Positions 53,811-63,751 of a stretch of DNA of 64,000 nt are shown here, piece by piece; positions within the stretch are counted from its first letter, which is position 1, and each line of letters opens with the position of its first letter. The translations under genes were made by a program, and so were the position numbers. The notes beneath the pieces are model-generated. The model did not search any database. It saw only the letters and a program-made list of their open reading frames with translations, and was not told the origin of the DNA. The stretch is from VAZQ01 sp963807865 (lineage in GTDB: Bacteria; Pseudomonadota; Alphaproteobacteria; Rhizobiales; Xanthobacteraceae). The DNA lies in contig CAWEDK010000020.1 of NCBI GenBank assembly GCA_963807865.1, positions 248,001-312,000 of the forward strand. The letters are read 5' to 3'.

Positions 53811-54131
53811 ATGCCAAAAATCACGTTTATCGACTTCGAAGGCACCTCCCGCACGGTCGAGGGCGACATCGGCGCGACCGTCATGGAGACGGCGATCAAG
53901 AACGCCGTGCCGGGCATCGAGGCGGAGTGCGGCGGCGCCTGCGCCTGCGCCACCTGCCACGTCCACGTCGAGGAAGCGTGGCGCGGCGCGGTCGGCGAGC
54001 CCTCGCCTATGGAAGAGGACATGCTCGATTTCGGCTACGACGTTAAGCCGAACTCCCGGCTTTCGTGCCAGATCAAGGTGACGGCGGAACTCGACGGCCT
54101 CATCGTGCGCACGCCGGAGCGGCAGGCTTAA
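53811..54131 (+). CDS. 2Fe-2S ferredoxin, adrenodoxin type
   Basis: 106-residue ferredoxin. The cluster cysteines are in EAECGGACACATCHVHVEEA (C-x5-C-x2-C) and RLSCQIKVT (fourth Cys). MPKITFIDFEGTSRTVEGDI begins the fold and EEDMLDFGYDVKPNSRLSC is diagnostic of adrenodoxin/putidaredoxin-type proteins (ferredoxin VI, FdxB). It probably donates electrons to cytochrome P450 or oxygenases, or supports Fe-S assembly. A ferredoxin-NADP reductase gene is about 1.3 kb downstream and may reduce it. Confidence 0.93.
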   Translation: MPKITFIDFEGTSRTVEGDIGATVMETAIKNAVPGIEAECGGACACATCHVHVEEAWRGAVGEPSPMEEDMLDFGYDVKPNSRLSCQIKVTAELDGLIVRTPERQA

Positions 54132-54277
54132 GCGCCCTAAATCGGACGCTCATCAGAGGCGGCCACGAATTGGCTTCGAAAGCGCTTGCCGTTGGTCCGG
54201 CGAACTCAGAAAATACATCGTGCGGACGTGAGTTTTCTTTCCGCCAAATCGTGTTTGGCTCCTCTGGGAACGCTTCT

Positions 54278-54694
54278 ATGAGCAGGTATTTTCAGGCTCT
54301 CACCGTGGTTCTCCTGGCCGCCGGCGCCATCGTCACGACCGCGTATTCGGCTGACGACTGGAGCTTCGTTGCCGGCAAATACGCGGTCGAGAAGGGCGAC
54401 TGCAAACTGCTGGCGAAGGGCAGGCCATTCTCCAAGGCGCTGTTCAAAAATCTGGATGGGGAAGTCCTGACGCGGGAAGGCATCACCAGTCCCCGGGAAA
54501 CCCATTGCAAGTTCCGGTCGTCCAGCAAGGTGGCCGGCGACAAGCCCGGCTGGGCGGTCAAGGCCGCATGCGAGGAGATGGGCCAAGTCTCGCAGCAGAC
54601 CATCGCTGTAGCCACCGGCGCCGACGGTTCACTCGTCGTCACCAGCGAGGATGTGTTCGGACCGCCGCTGACATTCCTGCTCTGCCCGAAATAA
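54278..54694 (+). CDS. Secreted protein of unknown function
   Basis: 138-residue protein with a Sec signal peptide (YFQALTVVLLAAGAIVTTAY, cut after SADD). The mature part has three or four cysteines (KGDCKLLAKG, THCKFRSS, KAACEEMGQ, FLLCPK) that can pair in the periplasm, and a WSFVAGKYAVEKGDC start. The family is not recognised; similar small periplasmic proteins are common in Bradyrhizobiaceae. It sits between the ferredoxin and a convergent thioesterase. Confidence 0.7.
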   Translation: MSRYFQALTVVLLAAGAIVTTAYSADDWSFVAGKYAVEKGDCKLLAKGRPFSKALFKNLDGEVLTREGITSPRETHCKFRSSSKVAGDKPGWAVKAACEEMGQVSQQTIAVATGADGSLVVTSEDVFGPPLTFLLCPK

Positions 54695-54718
54695 GTCCGG
54701 ACAGCTCACCGGACGCCA

Positions 54719-55153
54719 TCACCCGGCCAGCATGAGGCTCCGCAGCCGCTCGATCAGTTCGGGCGGCAACGGCCGCGAGCGGCGGGTCTCGCGATCGATC
54801 AGCACCATGGTGGTGCGACCGGTGGCGGCGCAGGTCCCCTTGTTGAACAGGGCGTGGACGAAGCGATACGAGCTTCGCCCGATGTTCTCTATGGCGGTGC
54901 CGATCTCGACCGTGCCGGGCCAGTTGAGTTCGCCGAGGAAATCGATCTCCAGCCGCGCCACCACCGAGGTGGCGCCCGGCACCTGAAGGCCGTTCTCCTT
55001 GTCGTAGATCAGGCCGACCCGCCCGGATTCGAAATAGGTCGCGAACACCGCGTTGTTGACGTGGCCCTGATGGTCGAGATCGCCGAGGCGGACGATATCG
55101 CCAACGCGGATTGGAAAGGCTTCAAGGTGGGGGATCGGTTTTGCGGGCGACAA
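54719..55153 (-). CDS. Acyl-CoA thioesterase, 4HBT hotdog fold
   Basis: 144-residue hotdog-fold thioesterase. RVGDIVRLGDLDHQGHVNNA contains the active-site Asp (D-x-D-x-x-G-H-V-N-N) of the 4-hydroxybenzoyl-CoA/YbgC group. EIDFLGELNWPGTVEIGTAI and GTCAATGRTTMVLIDRETRR fit the central sheet. It cleaves short-chain or aromatic acyl-CoA. Single gene, convergent with the secreted protein; a composite repeat precedes it. Confidence 0.92.
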   Translation of the reverse strand: MSPAKPIPHLEAFPIRVGDIVRLGDLDHQGHVNNAVFATYFESGRVGLIYDKENGLQVPGATSVVARLEIDFLGELNWPGTVEIGTAIENIGRSSYRFVHALFNKGTCAATGRTTMVLIDRETRRSRPLPPELIERLRSLMLAG

Positions 55154-55178
55154 GGCGGTCTCCGGTGGGTCCCTTAAC

Positions 55179-55275
55179 GCATGACCCCGAAAAGTTGCAG
55201 ACTTTTCGGATTAGATCATGCGCCCGGACAAATGCTTAGAGAGCGAAATCTGAATCAACCTAAGCGATTTCGCTC
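55179..55275. repeat. Composite repeat, copy 2
   Basis: GCATGACCCCGAAAAGTTGC, then AGACTTTTCGGATTAGATCATGC, forms the hairpin (55179-55222). A tail with GCTTAGAGAGCGAAATC and AAGCGATTTCG follows. Same order and spacing as 41290-41400, with sequence divergence mostly in the tail. Confidence 0.75.
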
Positions 55276-55406
55276 TAGCCGAACCGCGCCGCCGGCCGCA
55301 AGGCTCCGCCCATGCCGGAAAGACAACGTTGTTTTTCGGTTTCGGGTCTTTTCGCCGTTGAGGAGCGCGGTTACACAGGCGCCGGCCAGCGGAGCGGAAG
55401 ACATAT

Positions 55407-56438
55407 ATGAGTGAAACCATCAAGACCGACGTGCTGATCGTCGGAGCCGGGCCCTGCGGGCTGTTCGCGGTGTTCCAGCTCGGCCTGCTCGATATGAAGG
55501 CGCACCTTGTCGACATCCTCGACAAGATCGGCGGCCAATGCGCCGAGCTCTATCCGGAAAAGCCGATCTACGACATCCCGGGTGTTCCCTACGTCACCGC
55601 GCAGGGTCACGTCGACGCGCTGCTGGCGCAGATCAAGCCGTTTGCGCCGACCTTTCATTTGCAGGAGATGGTCGAGAAGGTCGAAAAGATCGGCGACCCG
55701 TTGTTCCGGGTGACCACCGACCGCGGCAAGGTGTTCGAGGTCAAGATCATCGTGGTGGCGGCGGGCGGCGGTTCGTTCCAGCCCAAGCGGCCGCCGATCC
55801 CCGGCATCGAGGCTTACGAGGGCAACTCGGTACACTACGCGGTGCGGCAGATGGAGATCTTCCGCGGCAAGCGGCTGCTGGTGGTCGGCGGCGGCGATTC
55901 CGCGCTCGACTGGACGCTCAATCTCGCGCCGCTGGCGAGCCACCTGACGCTCTTGCATCGGCGCAGCGACTTCCGCGCCGCGCCCGACAGCGTCAACAAG
56001 ATGATGGCGCTGGTCGGCGAAGGCAAAATCGATTTCGTGCTCGGGCAGGTGTCATCGCTGGAAGGCGAGGGCGGCCGCATCGCCAAGGCGATCGTCAAGC
56101 GCAACGACGGCTCGAACTTCGAGATCGCCTGCGATGCGATCCTGCCGTTCTTCGGCCTGACCATGAAGCTCGGCCCGGTCGCCAACTGGGGGATCGAGAT
56201 GAAGGACGGCGAGCTCATTCCGGTCGACACTGCGACGTTTGAAACCAGCGTGCCCGGCATTTTCGCGATCGGCGACATCAACTGGTATCCGGGCAAGCTC
56301 AAGCTGATCCTGTCGGGCTTCCACGAGGGCGCGCTGATGGCGCAGAAGGCGCACCGTTACATCTATCCGGACAAGCGGCTGGTGTTCCAGTACACGACCT
56401 CGTCGACCAGCCTGCAGAAGAAGCTCGGCGTGGCGTGA
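55407..56438 (+). CDS. Ferredoxin-NADP+ reductase, TrxR-like type
   Basis: 343-residue flavoenzyme. The FAD-binding motif is DVLIVGAGPCGLFAVFQLGL (GxGxxG); the NADPH site is KRLLVVGGGDSALDWTLNLA; FAIGDINWYPGKLKLILSGF is the second FAD motif. It has no CxxC redox pair between the domains, so it is not thioredoxin reductase but the FNR type found in Bacillus, Rhodopseudomonas and relatives. It may reduce the 2Fe-2S ferredoxin encoded upstream. The frame is intact. Confidence 0.93.
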   Translation: MSETIKTDVLIVGAGPCGLFAVFQLGLLDMKAHLVDILDKIGGQCAELYPEKPIYDIPGVPYVTAQGHVDALLAQIKPFAPTFHLQEMVEKVEKIGDPLFRVTTDRGKVFEVKIIVVAAGGGSFQPKRPPIPGIEAYEGNSVHYAVRQMEIFRGKRLLVVGGGDSALDWTLNLAPLASHLTLLHRRSDFRAAPDSVNKMMALVGEGKIDFVLGQVSSLEGEGGRIAKAIVKRNDGSNFEIACDAILPFFGLTMKLGPVANWGIEMKDGELIPVDTATFETSVPGIFAIGDINWYPGKLKLILSGFHEGALMAQKAHRYIYPDKRLVFQYTTSSTSLQKKLGVA

Positions 56439-56493
56439 GCGGCGGGCGGCGGTGCACAGTGGCATCTGTCGGACAGTTTGCTATATTGTCGGT

Positions 56494-56715
56494 ATGACCA
56501 AAGAGCAGGTGAAAGAGATTTTGGAACGCGTTTTGACGTGGCCCTCCGCCGAACAAGAGCGGGTTGCGCAATTCGCGCGCGAGATCGAAATTGGCCGGGA
56601 CCGTGGTGATCTGACCGACGAGGAGTGGAAGATCATCGAACTCCGCGCCGCACGGCGTGACCTGGCGACCGACGAAGAAGTCGAACAGCTCTTCAGCCGT
56701 TTTCGAAGCGCATGA
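56494..56715 (+). CDS. Antitoxin of a ParE-like pair
   Basis: 73-residue acidic protein: MTKEQVKEILERVLTWPSAE then QERVAQFAREIE, with a C-terminal DEEVEQLFSRFRSA tail. It resembles small antitoxins that partner ParE/RelE toxins. It overlaps the toxin gene by four bases (ATGA at 56712-56715), the usual tight coupling. The DNA-binding fold cannot be named with certainty. Confidence 0.7.
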   Translation: MTKEQVKEILERVLTWPSAEQERVAQFAREIEIGRDRGDLTDEEWKIIELRAARRDLATDEEVEQLFSRFRSA

Positions 56716-56999
56716 AGGTTCGCTTCGAGCGCGGCGCGTTGGCCGATCTCGATGAGATTTTTGGATACATTGCGGCCGACAGTCCGGCGGCCGCGGCCCG
56801 GTTGGTTGCTCGAATTGAGAGCGTGGCGGCGCGAATTGCCGATACGCCACACATGGGCGAGGCGACGCGCAAGCCCGGCTTTCGCAGGTTTCCAGTAGGC
56901 AACTATTTGATTGTATACGAGGTCGCTGCGAACGAAGTCGTGATCCATTATGTCCGGCACGGCGCGCGCCTACGGCCCTGGGAAGGCGAGCAGACTTGA
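56712..56999 (+). CDS. ParE/RelE-family toxin
   Basis: 95-residue ParE-type toxin of the RelE superfamily: MKVRFERGALADLDEIFGYI, then PAAAARLVARIESVAARIAD, TRKPGFRRFPVGNYLIVYEV, and VVIHYVRHGARLRPWE. ParE toxins inhibit DNA gyrase; RelE relatives cut mRNA at the ribosome, and sequence alone cannot separate these. The final about 10 residues (R-H-G-A-R) are typical of ParE. Co-transcribed with the upstream antitoxin. Confidence 0.88.
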   Translation: MKVRFERGALADLDEIFGYIAADSPAAAARLVARIESVAARIADTPHMGEATRKPGFRRFPVGNYLIVYEVAANEVVIHYVRHGARLRPWEGEQT

Positions 57000-57003
57000 T
57001 CCC

Positions 57004-58975
57004 TCACGGCGGCGGCGCAGGCGAGTCCTGAATCGGCGCATTCTGTGCGGGCTGCGCCGGATCGAGCGGCTCCGCGAACACCGGTACCGTGCTGGCCGCT
57101 GGCAAGGCGAGGACCTCGCGTACGGCTCGCAGCGCGGCATCCGCCATCGCGGCGTGGCCTTCGGCGCTCGGGTGGACGGCGCCGCCGTAGACGGCGGCGA
57201 AGATGCCCCAGATCGCGTCGTGCAGGTCGATCGGTTGCAGCAGCGCCGGCAAGCCTTCCGGGTACGTCATGGCGGTCAGGTAGCTGTCGTTGGCGGTGCG
57301 CACCCATCGTGCGCGCGGCGCGTAAGGCCGGAACTCGCTAGCGACGTAACTGCACAGCAGCGGATCGGTGGCGCCCTTCGAGAGGCTGCTGGAAAACGTT
57401 TCGCCCTTGGATGAGAAGCACTCGCGGTCGAATGCCGGATCTTGGTTCGAACGCGCGCAGACGCCATGCGCGGCGAACGCCGGTTGATGCGCGTCGACGA
57501 ACGTCATGCGTTCACTCGCAGGATCGCGGCAGAGCTTTCCCGGCTCGCAGAGCGCAAGCGACCTGATTCCGGGCAGAAACTTCTTCGCTACGAAGTCCGC
57601 GGTCTGGCGCAGCCGCTCGCCGTCGGCGCCGAACGCCGGGTGCACGTCGAAGCCGTCGCGGCCGCCGGGGCATGGCGTGTCGGGCCCCGACAGTGCCGGA
57701 TTGCCGTAGCTGACGAACACCACGCGCGCCAGGTTGCCGCCAACGTACGGCTTGAGCGCGGCGCGCAGCCTCGCGAAATTGGCCGGCAGTTCGCGCTCCA
57801 GCACTTGCTGCGCCTCTTCCACCGACGTGATGGCGCCGCCGCGCCGGAGCAGCGTGCGTTCGGTCGCCCCCTCGACGATGGTGTTGGCGACGAGGCCGGA
57901 GAAATGGATGTCGTTCGCGCCGATCGTCAGCAGCACGAGGTCGAGTTCGCGATCCGGCCGCTGGCGGCGCGCCAAAGCGGTGAGATCGTTGAGTTCGGCG
58001 AGCTGCGCGCGCGCCAGGCCCGGACAGGCGGCGCCGGTGCCGGGGCTCGGGCATTCGCGCGCCCGCTGGTGGTCGAGGAAGCCCTGGTTGACGGTCGCGC
58101 CCGAGCACGCGAGCGGCAGGAACGTGACGGCGATGTGCGGGTACTCGACCGCCAACGCCAGCGCGGTGCGCATCTGATAACCGTAGAGTGAACGGTGGCA
58201 CGGCCCGCTCATCCAGCGCGCGCTCTGCCGCATCCATTCCGCGGTGCCGGGATCATCGCCGGCCGCCGTGCCGCACGACCGGTTGCCGGTAAAGCCCGCG
58301 CGTCCCGGCCGGAAGTATTCGCCGCCGGACAGGCGGCGGAAGCAGAAGCCGTCATCGGACAGCCGGACCGCGCGATCGGGATTGCCGTCGCCGGCCGCGA
58401 TCGAGTCGCCCATGCCGGCGATCAGCAGGTCGCGCACCTGGATTTCCGTCGTCACGCGCTGGGCGGTGCCGTCGCGCAGGATGATGTCGACCGCCGCCTG
58501 CGTCGGCCGGCCGTAGCGCACCCTGAGCTTCACCTCCTCGATGCAGTCGGTCTTGATGGTGCGTGCTGGACCATCGCCGTCGTCGAAGCTCCAGAGGCAG
58601 GAGTCGAACGCCGGCAGGATGCCTTCGAGCGTGACGCCGATGCGGTGATCGCGCGGACTGAGATAGGTTTCCGCGTTCGCCGTCGCGCTCGCAAGTTTCG
58701 AGCAGCCGGCCGCCGCGGTCGGCGCACAGCCGCTCGACCGTGTCGCGCGCCCAGCCGCGCCCGTCACTCTCGCGCGCCAGCCGCTGCTCGGAGGCGAGCA
58801 CGCTGTCGCCACGCGCCGCGACATGACGGCGGAAGTCGGCCTCGCTGCGGAACAGGCGAAACCGGTTCTTCACCTCCCACTCGATGCGCGGCGTATCCGG
58901 CTCGGCGTGGGCAACCGGTGCGCCGGTCAGCGCCATCAGCGCGGCAATGATGCCGAAAGGTGCAAATTTGCGCAT
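57004..58975 (-). CDS. Large secreted SGNH-hydrolase-type esterase/lipase (one insertion)
   Basis: 656 residues after deleting one G near 58710 (restores CADRGAGCSKLASATANAET). Signal peptide FAPFGIIAALMALTGAPVAH from ATG 58975. The first about 180 residues form an all-beta N-terminal extension (RIEWEVKNRFRLFRSEADFR). The SGNH domain follows: block I IAGMGDSIAAGDGNP (Ser), block II LACSGATVNQGF (Gly), block III LLTIGANDIHFSG (Asn), and block V VHPSAEGHAAMADAAL (His). Many cysteine pairs suggest a disulfide-rich secreted enzyme. Substrate unknown. Confidence 0.87.
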
Positions 58976-59301
58976 CGTTCGCTCGGTTGGCTCGCTGACG
59001 TGCAGGGCCATCGATAGCATCCCCGTTGCGGCGGAAATATGAGGGGTTTCGGCGTCCCGCGCCGGAGCATCGAGTCTCAGATGCGGCGGATTTCGCTGGC
59101 AGGCCGAACTCGCTTTGGCTGCCGGCGAGGGCCGCGGCCCACACGCCGCGCGCCGATCATTGGGCAGAAGCGTGCGCGGCCGGCTTCTGCGCATTTGTCG
59201 CACCGTTCGGCGCTTCGAACGGGCGCCGGTTCCGGCTGTAAAATTGACCTCCTGCAACGCAGCCAGTACCGTTGCGGCAGAACAAGATTTGGGAGGAAGA
59301 C
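58976..59301. other. Intergenic region, no gene recognised
   Basis: About 325 bases between the divergent SGNH hydrolase gene and the ABC operon. Both promoters should lie here. GGGAGGAAG at 59291-59299 is the ribosome-binding site of the first binding protein. No RNA gene or strong dyad was noticed. Confidence 0.45.
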
Positions 59302-60471
59302 ATGCGAAAATTGCTGATGGCCGCGGGCGCAATTGCGTTCGCCGCATGCGCGCAGTCCGCCGCGCATGCGCAGGAGTACCGTCAAGATCGGCGTGGTGCT
59401 GACGTCGTCGGGTCAGTTCGCCGATGCCGGCGCGCAACTCGACAATGGCATCAAGACCTACATGAAACAGTTCGGCGACACCGTCGCCGGCAGGAAGATC
59501 GAAATCATCCGCAAGGATACCGGCGGTGCCGCGCCCGACGTCGCCAAGCGCCTGTCGCAGGAACTCGTGGTGCGCGACAAGGCCGACATTCTGGCCGGCT
59601 GGGTGCTGACCCCGAACGCGCTCGCCGCCGCCGACGTGTCGGCGCAGGCCAAGAAATTCATGGTGGTGATGAACGCCGCCACCTCGATCGTCATCACCAA
59701 GTCGCCGTACATGATCCGCACCTCGACCACGCTGCCGCAGATCATGGATACCTTCGGTCGATGGGCGGCGAAAAGCGGCATCAAGCAGTGCTACACCATG
59801 GTGACCGACTACGGCCCCGGCCACGACTTCGGAAGCTGCGTTCACGAACGCGTTCAAGGAGGCGGGCGGCCAGATCACCGGATCGGTGCGCTTCCCGGTG
59901 GCCAATCCGGATTTCTCCGCCTTCATCCAGCGCGCGAAGGACCTCAATCCGGAATGCATCTTCATTTTCGTACCGGGCGGCGCGCAGCCAGCCGCGCTCG
60001 GCAAGGCGTTCGCGGAACGCGGCATCGACCCCAACAAGACCAAGATCCTGGCCTCGGGCGAGGTGACGGCCGAGCAGGCGCTTGCCAACATGGGCGACGC
60101 CAGCCTCGGCATCATCTCGGCGTGGCACTACGACTACAAGGGCAAGTCGCCGCGCAATGTCGAGTTCGTGAAGCTCTATCAACGAGATGCACAAGCGCAA
60201 CCCGGACTTCTTCTCGGTCGGCGGCTACGACGGCATGCACGCGATCTACGAGACGCTGAAGAAGACCGGCGGCAAGACCGATGGCGAAACCCTGGTCGAT
60301 GCCGCCAAGGGGATGGCGTGGGAAAGCCCGCGCGGCCCGATGTCGATCGACCCGCAGACGCGCGACGTCGTGCAGACGGTCTATATCCGCCGGGTGCAGA
60401 AGGAGGGCGGCGAACTGGTCAACGTGCCGTTCGACAAGGTCGAAAACGTCAAGGATCCGACGAAGCGCTGA
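59302..60471 (+). CDS. Branched-chain amino acid-type ABC binding protein 1 (three insertions)
   Basis: 388 residues after deleting one G near 59373, 59831 and 60184. LivK-like periplasmic-binding protein (type I fold). Signal peptide LLMAAGAIAFAACAQSAAHA, then TVKIGVVLTSSGQFADAGAQ. Fold marks: KIEIIRKDTGGAAPDVAKRL, VVMNAATSIVITKSPYMIRT, and FFSVGGYDGMHAIYETLKKT. The protein is followed closely by a paralog with the same design. Such proteins bind branched or aromatic amino acids or carboxylates in Bradyrhizobiaceae. Confidence 0.9.
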
Positions 60472-60589
60472 CGCCTAGTCAGGATTGGTGCGTCATCCGT
60501 TCGTATCGGGGAGGGCGTGACAACACCCGTCGCCCTCCCGTCGGGTCATGTGGTACGTTGCCACCATGGACATCATCGGGAGGATGGCA

Positions 60590-61771
60590 ATGCGACGATC
60601 GCTCGTTGGCATTCTGGCTGGCCTTGCGGCCGGTCTGTTGGCATCCGCAACCGCGCACGCCCAGGGCACCGTCAAGGTCGGACTGATCCTGCCGTTCTCC
60701 GGGCAGTTCGCCGATCCCGGCGCGCAGGCCGACAACGGCATCAAGCTCTACATGCAGCAGCACGGCGACACGGTCGCCGGCAAGAAGATCGAGATCATCC
60801 GCAAGGATACCGGCGGGATCGCGCCCGACGTCGCCAAGCGGCTGGCGCAGGAACTGGTCGTGCGCGACAGCGCCGACATCCTGGCCGGCTTCTCGCTGAC
60901 GCCGAACGCGCTGGCCGCGGCCGACATCTCGGTGCAGGCGAAGAAATTCATGGTGGTGATGAACGCCGCCACGTCGATCGTCACCACCAAGTCGCCCTAC
61001 ATGGCGCGCGTGTCGTTCACGCTGCCGCAGTTGAACGAACCGCTCGGCACCTGGGCCTACAAGAACGGCGTGCGCAAGGTGTACACGATGGTGGCGGACT
61101 TCGCCGCCGGCCACGACGCCGAAACGGCGTTCCACAGCGCGTTCAAGGCGGCGGGCGGCGAGATCGTCGGCGCGGTGCGCTATCCGGTCGCCAATCCGGA
61201 CTTCTCGGCCTTCGTGCAGCGCGCCAAGGACCTGAACCCGGAGGCGATCTTCATCTTCGTGCCGGGCGGCGCGCAGTCGCCGGCGATCGCCAAGGCACTG
61301 GCGGACCGCGGCATCGATCCGCGCAAGACCAAGATCATGGCGCAGGTCGAACTGACCGACGAGCCGGCGCTCAAGAGCATGGGCGACACCGCGCTCGGCA
61401 TCATCACCTCGTCGCACTACGACTACAATCTCGACACCCAGCGCAATAAGGACTTCGTCGCCGCCTTCAATGCGCTGCACAAGCGCAATCCGGATTTCTT
61501 CGCCGTCGGCGGCTACGACGGCATGCATCTGATCTACGAGGCCTGAAGAAGACCGGCGGCAAGACCGATGGCGACAGCGCTGATCGCCGCCGCCAAGGGC
61601 ATGGCGTGGAAAAGCCCGCGCGGGCCGATGTCGATCGATCCGGAAACCCGCGACGTGATGCAGACCGTCTATATCCGGCGGGTCGAGAAGGTCGGCGGCC
61701 GGCTGGTCAACGTCGAGTTCGACAAGATCGAGAACGTCAAGGATCCGGTCAAGGCGCGGGCGAAGAAGTAG
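60590..61771 (+). CDS. Branched-chain amino acid-type ABC binding protein 2
   Basis: 393 residues after two compensating corrections near 61543 and 61574 (a lost G restores EALKKTGGK, an extra G restores DGTALIAAAKG). The signal peptide begins MRRSLVGILAGLAAGLLASA. TVKVGLILPFSGQFADPGAQ and ADILAGFSLTPNALAAADIS show close similarity to the upstream paralog, with a duplicated origin likely. The GGGAGG box precedes 60590; ATG 60584 is also possible. Confidence 0.9.
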
Positions 61772-61879
61772 GTCAATGTCCGGCGCTGGCCGATCCTGGT
61801 CATGCCCGGCCGCGTGCCGGGCTCCAGCACCGATCGCGAGCCTATCAATCATGCAGGGCTTGGTGGGGAGACAGCCGGC

Positions 61880-62744
61880 ATGATCGGATCAGCCGTGGGC
61901 GTGCTGTTCGACGGCTTCGCCTACGGGATGCTGCTGTTCCTGCTGTCGGTCGGGCTGTCGGTGACGCTCGGCATGATGAATTTCGTCAATCTGGCGCATT
62001 GCAGCTTCGCGATGCTCGGCGGCTACGTCACCGTCACGCTGACCAACAGTCTGGGCTGGCCGTTCCTCGCCACGCTGCCGATCGCGTTCCTGGCGGCCGC
62101 GGTGGTGAGCGTGGCGTTCGAGCGCCTGCTCTACCGGCGGCTCTATCGCGCGACCGATCTCGACCAGTGCCTGCTCACCATCGGCATCGTGTTCATCTCG
62201 GTCGCGATGGCGGCCTATGTCTACGGCACCATCCAGCAGCCGGTGACGCTGCCGTCCTATCTGCGCGGCACCGTCACGGTCATGGGACAGAGCTTCGGCG
62301 TCTACCGGCTGTTCCTGATCGGCATGTCGCTCGCTGGTCACGCTCGTGCTGGTGCTGTCGCTGGAATACACCCGCTTCGGCGCCAAGGTGCGCGCCGCGG
62401 TCGACAACCAGCGCATGGCGCGCGGGCTCGGCATCAACGTCGATGCCGTCTTCGCGCTGACGTTCGCGCTCGGCAGCGGGCTCGCCGGCCTCGGCGGCGC
62501 GCTGGCGATCGAGATCATCGGCCTCGATCACGCGTTCGCCTTCACCTACCTGGTCTATGTGCTGATCGTGGTGTCGGTCGGCGGGCTCGGCTCGATCGGC
62601 GGATCGTTCGTCGCCGCGAGCCTGCTCGGCATCAGCGACATGGCCGGCAAGTACTACTTTCCCGAGCTCGGCGCCTTCCTGATCTATTTCGTGATGGTCA
62701 CGCTGCTGATGTGGCGGCCGGTCGGCCTGTTCGGGAGGCGCTGA
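61880..62744 (+). CDS. livH: Branched-chain amino acid ABC permease LivH (one insertion)
   Basis: Inner-membrane permease of the HAAT ABC family, 287 residues after deleting G near 62333 (restores MSLALVTLVLVLSLEYTRFG). LLFLLSVGLSVTLGMMNFVN then LAHCSFAMLGGYV is the LivH signature, and TRFGAKVRAAVDNQRMARGL (the EAA-like loop for the ATPase) plus GSGLAGLGGALAIEIIGLDH confirm it. Eight or so membrane helices. The ATG at 61880 has a GGGGAG box. Followed three bases later by livM. Confidence 0.92.
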
Positions 62745-62747
62745 GCG

Positions 62748-63751
62748 ATGACGGCGACGTCGCCCGCGGTTTGCCGAGCCGCAGCTTTACCTCGAGGCGC
62801 AGACCCGCTGGCGGCCGATCGAGATCGTGTTCTGGCTCGCCACGCTGCTGCCGTTCGTGGTGTTCCCGAACTATCTGCAGCTCGCGAGCCAGATCGCCAT
62901 CACCGCGCTGTTCGCGCTCTCGCTCGACCTCATCCTCGGCTATGCCGGCATCGTGTCGCTCGGCCACGCGGCGTATTTCGGCTTCGCGCTCCTATACCGC
63001 CGGGCTGATCGCCAAGTGGGGCTGGGGCGAGCCGATCTGACCGGGCTCGATCGTCGCGGCGGCCGCGGCCGGCCTGCTCGGCTATCTCACGAGCTTCATC
63101 ATCGCGCGCTTCCGCCATCTCGCGCTGATCATGATCACGCTCGGGCTCGGCCTGCTGCTGCACGAAGCGGCCAACAGCGCGAGCTGGCTGACCGGCGGCG
63201 CCGACGGCCTGCAGGGCGTGCGGATGTGGAAGCTGTTCGGCATGTTCGAGTTCGATCTCTAGGGCAACACCGCCTACACCTATTCGCTGGTCGTGCTGTT
63301 CCTGAGCTTCCTGGTGGCGCGGCGGCTGATCAATTCGCCGTTCGGCCTGGCGCTGCGCGGCATCCGCGAGAACGCGGTGCGCATGCCCGCGATCGGCGCG
63401 CCGAGCCCCGCGCATATCCGCAAGGTCTACACCATCGCCGCCGTCATGGCCGGCGTCGCCGGCGCGCTGCTGGCGCAGACCACCGAGACGGTGTCGCTCG
63501 AAACGCTGAGCTTCCAGCGCTCCGCCGACGTGCTGGTGATCCTGATCCTGGGCGGCGCCGGCCGGCTCTACGGCGGCATCATCGGCGCGATCATCTACAT
63601 GGTCGCGCGCGACCAGTTCTCCGGCATCAATCCGCAATACTGGTACTTCTGGATCGGCACGCTGCTGGTCGCGGTGGTGATCTTCCTGCCGAACGGCATC
63701 CTCGGCGGGCTGGCGCGGCTCGATGCCGGCGGCGGTGGAGCCGCGACGTGA
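62748..63751 (+). CDS. livM: Branched-chain amino acid ABC permease LivM (frame-broken, two in-frame stops)
   Basis: About 332 residues if corrected. Deleting G at 62766 and near 62990 restores MTATSPRFAEPQLYLEAQTR and FGFRSYTAGLIAKWGWGEPI. The rest reads LTSFIIARFRHLALIMITLG, LALRGIRENAVRMPAIGAPS, and ILGGAGRLYGGIIGAIIYMV, all LivM-typical. In-frame stops TGA 63038-63040 and TAG 63260-63262 lie in otherwise well-conserved stretches (GEPI-stop-PGSIVAAA and FDL-stop-GNTAYTYS). The first can be explained by a local three-base insertion, the second by one substitution (TAC to TAG). A true pseudogene cannot be excluded. The end overlaps livG (GTGA). Confidence 0.85.

Noticed and set aside
58352..60115. 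587-residue minus-strand frame spanning the SGNH N terminus and the binding-protein gene
   Set aside because: Only its last part codes for the SGNH signal peptide region. The rest is antisense to the conserved ABC binding protein.
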